From JAQGMO01 sp050954505 (lineage in GTDB: Bacteria; Pseudomonadota; Gammaproteobacteria; Burkholderiales; Burkholderiaceae_D): a DNA stretch of 21,614 nucleotides. Positions 16,196 through 21,614 of the stretch are shown in pieces. Each line of letters starts with the position of its first letter. The first letter of the stretch is position 1. Where the stretch lies: positions 1-21,614 of the forward strand of contig JBPBPY010000157.1 in the NCBI GenBank assembly GCA_050954505.1, in the 5' to 3' direction. The notes beneath the pieces are model-generated. The model was not told the origin of the DNA and did not search any database. It saw nothing but the letters and a program-made list of their open reading frames with translations. A program made the translations under genes and the position numbers.

Positions 16196-16243
16196 GCCTG
16201 CCATGCCCGGGCCCGCATCAGGGCATGCTGCGGCACGGCAGGC
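16196..16243. repeat. Nested stem-loop between livK and livH
   Basis: Two perfect 7-bp inverted repeats are nested. The outer arms are GCCTGCC (16196-16202) and GGCAGGC (16237-16243). The inner arms are CATGCCC (16202-16208) and GGGCATG (16221-16227). The structure begins 28 bases after the livK stop in the transcript and has no T-run. Stable hairpins at this place are common between a binding-protein gene and its permease genes. They protect the upstream mRNA, so that binding protein is made in excess. That role is inference. Confidence 0.6.
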
Positions 16244-16270
16244 TTGTCGAGGCCCTGGCGGCTGCGCGCT

Positions 16271-17515
16271 TCAGTTTTCGAACGGGAACTGGTATTTGTA
16301 TCCCGGCCTGGCCTGTTCCGATGGCCCGACCGTTACCCGTTCGATCTTGCCATTGACCTTTTGAAATTGCACCAGCACCAGGCTGCTGGTATCTGGAAAA
16401 GTACCGGTGCCGTCGAAGTGCACATGATTGGAGTAGATCTGCGAAAGGCCTTGCTTGAGGTCCGTGGCGGCAAAGGCGTTGCGCACTTTTTCCGGATCGT
16501 TGCTGCCGGCGCGCTCCAGCGCATCCTTGACCACATACATGCCGGCATATTCCTTGGCCGTTTCATTGTTCAGCAACACCCCATATTTGTCCTGGAAGCG
16601 CTTTGCCACGTCCTTGGAAAACGGCCGGTTGACATCCGGTTCCCAACCCGAGACATCGAACACGCCGAGGGCGGCATCACGGGCGTTCTTCAGGTAATCC
16701 GGGTCGGTATGTGCTGCCGAAGTGGCGAAGAACGCCTTGGGCTTGACGCCTTACTCCTTGAAACTCTTGGCCATCATCACGGCCGCAGGCATGAAGGAGT
16801 TGGCCAGCAAGACAATGTCCGGCTTGGCAGCCTTGACCTTGGTAATCACTGGCGATGGATCGGTGGTTTTTGGATCGAAGGGTTCATCGAGGATAATGTT
16901 CCAGCCGTGGCCGGGGACCATCTTGCGCCACTGCAGCGCGGCGCCCTGGCCATAGCCGGAATTCTCGTACACCAGCGCCACCGTCTTGACCGGCACATTG
17001 GTCTGCTTTGCCATCTGGGTGATGAAGTCGAGTTGCGCGGTAATGCGCATCGACGTTTTCTCGGCCAGGCGGAACACATACTTGAAGCCGGGACGGTTGG
17101 TGATGGAGTCGTCGGAAGACACTGCCACCCACCAGACTTTCTTGTAGCGCTCTGCCACTTCCGAGGCAGGCAGGGTAACGCCGGAGTTGTAGGCGCCGGC
17201 CAGGAAATCCACCTTTTCCTGGGCAATCAGGCGTTCGGCTTCCTGCACCGCGACCTGCGGCTTGCTCTGGGTGTCGGCATAGATGATGCGCAGCTTTGCG
17301 CCACCGAGCGCCTTGATGCCGCCGGCGCCATTGATCTCTTCAACCGCCATGTCCACTGCGCGTTTGCTCTGCTGCCCCTGCGGCGCATTGTCGGCGGTCA
17401 GCGGCAGCAGATAGCCGATCTTGACTTCCCGGACCTGCGCACTGGCCAGATCGGCAAACATCATCGAGCCCAGGGCGGCAACCCCCGTCACAAACGAAAT
17501 CAAGGATTTGTTCAT
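16271..17515 (-). pseudogene. livK: ABC transporter substrate-binding protein (Liv type), interrupted by an in-frame stop
   Basis: This gene codes for a periplasmic type I binding protein (Peripla_BP_6 family) that captures the ligand for the Liv permease. The ATG at 17515 has GAAGGAG five bases upstream. A signal peptide ends at ASA near residue 26, followed by VKIGYLLPLTADNAPQGQQ, typical of the family. The frame stays open for 414 codons except for one TAA at 16751-16753 (codon 255), after MAKSFKE. The following GVKPKAFFATS is in the same frame and family-like to the end. A CAA (Gln) to TAA change would explain it. As read, only the first 254 residues would be made, losing part of the second lobe. 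The ligand could be an amino acid, an aromatic acid or an aliphatic acid. Confidence 0.9.
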
Positions 17516-17605
17516 TTTGTCTCCTTCGTTTTGGTCATGTTTTTTTATGGGCCGATCCGATGCAGATGGGCGCAGTGCCAGGACTGGCGCATTGTCACGC
17601 CACCT

Positions 17606-17631
17606 TTGGAACAAAATTTTCAATGTTCCAA
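17606..17631. promoter_or_regulatory. Inverted repeat in the livK leader
   Basis: A perfect 8-bp inverted repeat, TTGGAACA and TGTTCCAA, is separated by a 10-base AT-rich spacer. It lies about 90-115 bases upstream of the livK start and just downstream of the candidate livK -10 box. A repressor bound here could block transcription. Alternatively, the RNA could form a leader hairpin. Symmetry and location support an operator; the protein is unknown. Confidence 0.5.
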
Positions 17632-17657
17632 GCCTGTTGCACGCTCTATCTGAAGCG

Positions 17658-17686
17658 ACTTTAAGAGCGCCAGACCAATTTGGCAA
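17658..17686 (-). promoter_or_regulatory. Candidate sigma-70 promoter for the liv operon
   Basis: Read on the minus strand, TTGCCA (17681-17686) and TAAAGT (17658-17663) are 17 bases apart. They match the -35 and -10 consensus at 5 and 4 of 6 positions. Transcription would begin near 17651 and leave a leader of about 135 bases, containing the 17606-17631 inverted repeat. Confidence 0.45.
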
Positions 17687-17703
17687 ACGCGTTTATTTTG
17701 AAG

Positions 17704-17726
17704 ATTGTGCAATTTAGTAGCACAAT
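17704..17726. promoter_or_regulatory. Dyad between the divergent livK and meh promoters
   Basis: ATTGTGC and GCACAAT form a perfect 7-bp inverted repeat around a nine-base AT-rich spacer. Its centre is about 64 bases upstream of the predicted livK transcription start, a usual position for a LysR-type activator. It is also upstream of the candidate meh promoter. One regulator bound here could control both directions. Confidence 0.5.
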
Positions 17727-17781
17727 GATTTTCAGCGCCATGCGCGTTGCCTTGATGCGCTGCAGAGTCCCGTTGCAGGGG

Positions 17782-17810
17782 TTCGCAGCCGTATGGTGTT
17801 GCGCTATAGT
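17782..17810 (+). promoter_or_regulatory. Candidate sigma-70 promoter for meh
   Basis: TTCGCA (17782-17787) and TATAGT (17805-17810) are separated by 17 bases. They match the -35 and -10 consensus at 4 and 5 of 6 positions. The predicted start near 17817 leaves a short leader ending in the meh ribosome binding site. Confidence 0.4.
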
Positions 17811-17831
17811 GTGCCGAGACCGGGAGGAATC

Positions 17832-18686
17832 ATGGCACTCGATATGTCGCATCTGCAGCAGTGGGTTGGCAAGTCCGAGGTTCTGGTCGAGCGCCTTGCG
17901 GCGTTTCCATCGATGGCGCTGGCGGCAACCCTGGATCGGGCCGTGACGCAATTTCCTGACGGTGCGGTATTGCCTGCCTTGTGGCACTGGCTGCACTTTC
18001 TTCCCATCACAGCAATGGCGCAAACCGGTACCGATGGCCATCCGCTGCGTGGCGGATTCCTACCGCCAGTGCCGCTGCCGCGGCGCATGTGGGCGGGCGG
18101 GCGTCTGCAGTTTCATCATCCATTACGGATCGGCGAAACGGTCGAGCGGCACTCGCGTGTACTGCGTGTCGACTACAAACCAGGCCGCTCGGGTGATCTG
18201 GTATTCGTGCAGGTCGGCCACGAGCTGCACAGCAGCCTGGGCATTGCAGTGCGTGAAGAACATGACATTGTCTATCGCCAGGCGGCAACGTCCACCGACC
18301 TGGTGCCGGCAGTGACCATGGCGCCGTTGACATCGCGTTGGGAGCGCCCCTTCAAACTGGGTGCGGTGGAACTGTTCCGCTATTCGGCGCTGACATTCAA
18401 CAGCCATCGCATCCACTATGACCGCAGCTACGCCTGCAATGTCGAACACTACCCCGGGCTGGTGGTGCATGGGCCCTTGATTGCCACGCTGCTCATGGAG
18501 TTGCTGGCCTCGTCCTGTGCGCACCGCACAGTCGGCAGTTTTTCCTTCCGGGCCTTGAAGCCGCTGTTCGACGGCCAGGCATTTTCAGTTTGCGGCACGC
18601 TGGAAGGTGATGGCAGCACCGCCAGCTTGTGGACCAGGGATGATGAGGGTGCAATGACGATGCAGGCGACAGCGACGCTGGGTTAG
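17832..18686 (+). CDS. meh: Mesaconyl-C4-CoA hydratase (3-methylfumaryl-CoA hydratase)
   Basis: This 284-residue protein has an N-terminal FAS1-like dehydratase domain and a C-terminal MaoC-type hot-dog. I recognise it as Meh of the 3-hydroxypropionate bicycle or a close relative. Typical segments are LPALWHWLHFLP at residues 47-58, GHPLRGGFLPPVPLPRRMWA at 69-88, and GRLQFHHPLRIGE. EEHDIVYR at 142-149 and the hydratase motif LTFNSHRIHYDRSYA near 187-201 with HYPGLVVHGPL also fit. Meh hydrates mesaconyl-C4-CoA to (S)-citramalyl-CoA. The ATG at 17832 follows a strong GGGAGG site. The gene is divergent from livK and lies 7.5 kb from mct-mch. Family members also include other beta-hydroxyacyl-CoA dehydratases, so the name relies on the presence of mct and mch. 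Confidence 0.8.
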   Translation: MALDMSHLQQWVGKSEVLVERLAAFPSMALAATLDRAVTQFPDGAVLPALWHWLHFLPITAMAQTGTDGHPLRGGFLPPVPLPRRMWAGGRLQFHHPLRIGETVERHSRVLRVDYKPGRSGDLVFVQVGHELHSSLGIAVREEHDIVYRQAATSTDLVPAVTMAPLTSRWERPFKLGAVELFRYSALTFNSHRIHYDRSYACNVEHYPGLVVHGPLIATLLMELLASSCAHRTVGSFSFRALKPLFDGQAFSVCGTLEGDGSTASLWTRDDEGAMTMQATATLG

Positions 18687-18935
18687 CGCGGACCAACCCG
18701 GTTGATAAAAATTGTCTGGAACTTTGTTGGCATTTTCGCCACACATGGAAACCTTGATCACAAAGCAAACGGGGTATCACGAATTCCTTGTTCGACCCTG
18801 CGAATCCCCTGTCCATTGTCCACCATGCCGATTCCATCCTTCGCCAGTTCGACTTCGAAAGCAACGCATCTTCGTTTCGACGATTAGGGCAGCGCCGACG
18901 CCCAGCCCAATCCTCGGCCACCCGAGCCAGCCGTT
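18687..18935. other. Poorly coding stretch upstream of the papain-like ORF
   Basis: No intact gene is visible in this stretch. Protein-like pieces appear in successive frames: METLITKQTGYHEF from an ATG at 18745, then FDPANPLSIVHHADSILRQF, then a Pro-rich segment that joins the papain-like ORF after a TAG at 18885. This could be a decayed N-terminus of that ORF, or chance. A short CAACC-C-GGTTG hairpin follows the meh stop but has no T-run. Confidence 0.35.
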
Positions 18936-19430
18936 TTGCCGCAAACGCCCACGCTGCGTCACAAAGGTTCCAAGGAATTTTTGCAAAGCTACAAGTTCAG
19001 CGAGGAACACTTCATTCAACGTTTTGATTTTTCTTGCTGGGCGGCAGGCCTGTCTTGTTTGTTGAATGATGCGATCACGCAAGCGGATATTGCCGGCTAC
19101 TATCCGAAGGAGTCGCGCCAGGAGGGTGTGACCCCGAAGCAATTGCAGGATCTGATCGAATTCCTCAACAAGCGGCTCGAGAGGTCTGGTTCAACGCAGA
19201 CGCTGAAGATGACCGGCGATTATCCAGAGCCATCCCAATTGGTCAATTCGGGCATCTTCCCGTTCATGGCGTGGTGCCGCAATAGTCATGGCAACGATTC
19301 CCATGTTTATATTGCGCAAAAATTCGACGATGGAAACCAGTCATTCACGTTATGGGATCCTTACACCAACAATCACTACGAGTGCAAAAAGGACCTGTTC
19401 CTGCCCATGTTTGCGGTCCTTCTGGTTTAA
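18936..19430 (+). CDS. Papain-like cysteine peptidase-like protein
   Basis: The ORF of about 164 residues has the outline of a papain-like (C39/C70-type) cysteine peptidase. Gln28 and Cys34 (in FDFSCWAAG) are six residues apart, like Q19 and C25 of papain. His123 in SHVYIAQKF and Asp141 in LWDPY fit the rest of the triad. Cys34 is followed by WAA, as in AvrRpt2-like peptidases. The only start available is a TTG at 18936 without a ribosome binding site, after an in-frame TAG at 18885. The true N-terminus may therefore be lost or frameshifted. No signal peptide is visible. Base composition is less GC-rich than in the catabolic genes. It could be a secreted effector or toxin remnant, but nothing nearby proves this. 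Confidence 0.55.
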   Translation: MPQTPTLRHKGSKEFLQSYKFSEEHFIQRFDFSCWAAGLSCLLNDAITQADIAGYYPKESRQEGVTPKQLQDLIEFLNKRLERSGSTQTLKMTGDYPEPSQLVNSGIFPFMAWCRNSHGNDSHVYIAQKFDDGNQSFTLWDPYTNNHYECKKDLFLPMFAVLLV

Positions 19431-19710
19431 GCGCTTTTGCGCATTGAGACCGATGGCATTTGGATCGACGCACTTGGTTGAACGGTTACCGCTCCACTAG
19501 GTGTTGGAACATCGCTCTGTTCGAGCAAATAGATGACTTGTACAGTGAAAGGGTCGTGGAGCGCATGCCCCCGGGTTCCTGCAGCAACCGGCCGCTGTGT
19601 TGAATGACCAGACGGCGGTCTGCACTTTGGATACGGCATGGCAACTGTTGAACGTCTACCAGGCGTTTGATGCCATCGGCGACCGCGCTCGACGCCACGG
19701 CAACGACGCA
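19431..19710. other. Unassigned DNA
   Basis: No ORF here has both a ribosome binding site and recognisable protein features. On the minus strand, the frame of the small gene at 19711-19914 stays open after its stop for about 75 codons, to 19486. This might be a second half cut off by a stop, but the translated peptide is not familiar. Confidence 0.4.
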
Positions 19711-19914
19711 TCAGAATTCTTTCTTTGCTTCCTGGGTTGGCCCGATCGGCACCGAACTTTCTTCTGTCAGTGCCGCAGCGGGAATGGGATCGGCGCCAAT
19801 CCGCTTTGCTGTATCGGTGACATCGGTACCATTCGAGAAAATCCGGTTGCAAACCAGGCTGATGTTTTCACCGTCGATTTCAAAGGTAATGTCGTTCACA
19901 GTTATTCTGGTCAT
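19711..19914 (-). CDS. Small hypothetical protein
   Basis: This 67-residue ORF starts at an ATG (19914) with an excellent GAAGGAGG ribosome binding site five bases upstream. The protein begins MTRITVNDITFEIDGENISL, a beta-strand-like pattern seen in small bacterial proteins of unknown function, followed by a polar tail. It has no signal peptide or membrane segment. It stands alone, convergent with the papain-like ORF and divergent from czcI. I do not recognise a function. The good start site is the main support. Confidence 0.6.
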   Translation of the reverse strand: MTRITVNDITFEIDGENISLVCNRIFSNGTDVTDTAKRIGADPIPAAALTEESSVPIGPTQEAKKEF

Positions 19915-19951
19915 GTGTGCCTCCTTCAAGCGATCAGCCTATCACGTTGAA

Positions 19952-19982
19952 TTTCAAAAGGGTTGCGAAAAAGCAATATAAT
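19952..19982 (+). promoter_or_regulatory. Candidate promoter upstream of czcI
   Basis: A perfect TATAAT lies at 19977-19982, in an AT-rich stretch about 100 bases before czcI. A weak -35-like TTTCAA or TTCAAA lies 18-19 bases upstream (19952-19958). Metal-resistance promoters often have such over-long spacers when activated by MerR-type or two-component regulators. No operator could be recognised. Confidence 0.3.
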
Positions 19983-20080
19983 GTTTGGTGAAATGTCAGC
20001 GCACCATCTGGCGAAATGGTCATGGTTGAACAAGTTGTCGGTTTTTCTTTCGTGCGGCAAGCAATGCTATCATTTGCACC

Positions 20081-20425
20081 GTGAAAAAATATCTGCTTTT
20101 CTTTTTGCTGTTCATCCTGCCGCTCCAGTATTCGTGGTCTGCGGCTGCGGTGTATTGCAATCACGAAAACGAAACGTCGCCGCATTTTGGCCATCATGAC
20201 CATCAGCATAAGGTGGAAAAGAAGGATGAAGGCAATGGCGGCAAGGCAGGCAAGGTGCACATCGATTGCAGTGTGTGCCAATTCTCCGCTCACGCGTCCT
20301 TGCCTTCAGCCCTGATCAATGCGATCGGTCGCACGCCAGTGCGGCATCACGCCTCGCCCGTGTCGCATTTCACGTCCCATATCCCCGACACACCTGCGGT
20401 GCCCGACTGGTTGCTCGTTGCCTAG
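20081..20425 (+). CDS. czcI: CzcI-like periplasmic metal-resistance protein
   Basis: This 114-residue small exported protein resembles CzcI, encoded just upstream of czcC in cobalt-zinc-cadmium resistance operons of Burkholderiales. It starts with a GTG and a signal peptide (MKKYLLFFLLFILPLQYSW) ending near residue 22. A His-rich stretch follows (HFGHHDHQH near 40-48), then a CxxC-like pair in DCSVCQF. These are plausible metal ligands. No clear ribosome binding site precedes the GTG, but the signal peptide leaves little doubt about the start. czcC begins 89 bases after its stop. CzcI is thought to modulate the efflux system; its exact role is unsettled. Confidence 0.8.
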   Translation: MKKYLLFFLLFILPLQYSWSAAAVYCNHENETSPHFGHHDHQHKVEKKDEGNGGKAGKVHIDCSVCQFSAHASLPSALINAIGRTPVRHHASPVSHFTSHIPDTPAVPDWLLVA

Positions 20426-20514
20426 CGCGACGAGACCATCTTCCTTGTACCTACCGATTTGCAAGACCAGGGTCATGTCTCGTCGAATTTATTTCCATGT
20501 AACTGGAGAATTCG

Positions 20515-21614
20515 ATGGTTCGAATTGCCTTTCCTTTAGTACTACCATTGACTTTGGCGCTGGCAAGCATGGCCGGCGCCCAGTCCCTGCAGCGGGCAAG
20601 TTCCACTGAAGAGCCTGCATCAGCATTCGCTCAGTGGTCGGGTCATCCTGCGCTCGCGCTGGAACCTGCAGACAAGTTGACGCTGCCAACCGCACTGGCC
20701 CTGGCACTGCAATCCAACCCGGCGCTTTCTGCTGCGCGTCATGAAACAGAAGCGCTCGACGCTTCCATCCTGCAGGCAGGAACCCGGCCCAATCCGACGA
20801 TTGCGCTCAGTATCGAAGACACGCGCAGGGAAACACGTGAATCGACAGTGCAGTTCAGCCAGACTCTGGAGACCGGTGGGAAACGCCAGGCACGCATCGA
20901 ATCCGCACAACGTGGCCGCGATGTAGCTGCTGCCGGTTTGCGCGTGCGCCAGGCGGAGGTCCAGGCTGACACCATCACGGCGTTTTTTGAAGTCTTGAAT
21001 GCGCAGCAAAAGCTGGAATTGGCGCAAGAGGCACTTGAACTGGCGCGGCGGGCATCGTCGCTGACAGCCAGCCGTGTCACGGCCGGCAAGGTGTCGCCGA
21101 TGGAGGAAACCCGCGCCAGGGTCACTGAAGCGGGCGTTCGGGTGGAGCTCCAGCTGCCGCGTACGGCGCTCAACGCAGCGCGCCGGCAGCTGACTTCATT
21201 CTGGGGCAATCCGGCGCCGCGCTTTACACGCATCGACGCCACACCGATGCCATGCCGGCGCTGCCGGACCTGTTGGAAGTGGAGGATGGGAAGGGCGGGC
21301 AGGAGGGGCGCGGCCTGCACAGCGCCGTCATCGGACTTGCCGCAGCCCCGGCCTTGATCAAGGCACGTTCCGAATTGGCGCACCAGCAGGCAATCGCCAA
21401 GATGGAACGCACGCGGCGCTTTGCCGACGTGTCGGTCACGCTCGGTGCACGGCGCTCGGAAGAACTGGGCCGCACGCAGGCCATCATCGGACTGTCGATG
21501 CCGATTCCGCTTTTCGACACCAACCAGGGCCTAATCCTGGAGTTCATGCGACGGGTGGAGAAATCGCGCGATGAAGTCTCGCAACTGCAGATTCGGCTGG
21601 AGAATGAGTTGGTC
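20515..21614 (+). pseudogene. czcC: CzcC-like outer-membrane efflux protein, frameshifted and cut by the window edge
   Basis: This is the start of a TolC-family outer-membrane factor of a heavy-metal RND efflux pump (CzcC/CusC type). The ATG at 20515 has GGAG six bases upstream, followed by a signal peptide ending near AGAQS. The body shows LTLPTALALALQSNPALSAA and QTLETGGKRQARIESAQRG, typical of CzcC. Near 21240, after FTRIDA, the frame breaks. The plus frame that gives TDAMPALPDLLEVEDG then runs without a stop to the window end, with family-like VSVTLGARR and IIGLSMPIPLFDTNQG. One missing base explains this. The original frame ends at 21357 with an unrelated tail. czcB and czcA would be expected beyond the window. 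Decay and sequencing error are both possible. Confidence 0.85.

Larger units (their letters stand above)
17516..17831. other. Divergent control region between livK and meh
   Basis: This 316-base gene-free stretch is more AT-rich than its surroundings. It holds candidate promoters for both genes, an 8-bp inverted repeat (17606-17631) and a 7-bp dyad (17704-17726), each listed separately. A 10-bp palindrome AAACGCGTTT lies at 17685-17694. I see no protein-like frame in it. Confidence 0.6.

Noticed and set aside
16085..17653. Plus-strand open frame of 522 codons opposite livK
   Set aside because: It is antisense to the binding-protein gene and has no family-like motif. The stop in livK does not make the antisense frame real, because livK resumes in the same frame after the stop.
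19427..19852. Minus-strand open frame of 141 codons
   Set aside because: It overlaps the small ORF at 19711-19914, which has a far better ribosome binding site. The translation is Arg/Ser/Pro-rich without recognisable pattern.

Overview
The window is GC-rich, densely packed bacterial DNA. It carries GMC and short-chain oxidoreductases, CaiB/BaiF CoA-transferases, a LysR regulator, a Liv-type ABC transporter and a CzcI/CzcC metal-efflux start. This combination fits a betaproteobacterium of the order Burkholderiales, possibly Oxalobacteraceae. That placement is inferred from gene content and style only. No tRNA, rRNA, CRISPR array, transposase or phage gene was found.

Layout. (1) 225-6416, minus strand: a five-gene oxidation operon read as class III CoA-transferase, aldehyde dehydrogenase, zinc-free quinone reductase-like MDR enzyme, SDR dehydrogenase and GMC flavin alcohol dehydrogenase. 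A LysR regulator is transcribed divergently from 6590. (2) 7839-10277, plus strand: two genes I recognise as mct (2-methylfumaryl-CoA isomerase) and mch (mesaconyl-CoA hydratase). (3) 10432-17515, minus strand: an operon read as livK, livH, livM, livG, livF, SDR, NIPSNAP-family protein and an MhpD/FAH-like hydratase. (4) 17832-18686, plus strand, divergent from livK: meh (mesaconyl-C4-CoA hydratase). (5) 18687-20080: poorly coding DNA with a papain-like cysteine peptidase-like ORF and a small orphan ORF. (6) 20081-21614, plus strand: czcI and the start of czcC, running off the window.

How the genes may work together. Mch, Mct and Meh are three consecutive enzymes of the second half of the 3-hydroxypropionate bicycle. 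Together they connect beta-methylmalyl-CoA, mesaconyl-C1-CoA, mesaconyl-C4-CoA and citramalyl-CoA. Normally a (S)-citramalyl-CoA lyase then gives acetyl-CoA and pyruvate, and no such lyase is in the window. No genes of an autotrophic bicycle are visible either. The likeliest reading is therefore heterotrophic use of a branched C5 acid or its precursor. Uptake would be by the Liv system, and the GMC-ALDH-CoA-transferase operon would oxidise and activate an alcohol or aldehyde. The substrate is unknown.

Integrity. Three genes are broken as given: livF by a frameshift that fits a 4-bp tandem duplication, livK by one in-frame TAA, and czcC by a one-base frameshift. Either the transporter is decaying or the sequence has errors. 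Raw reads would decide.
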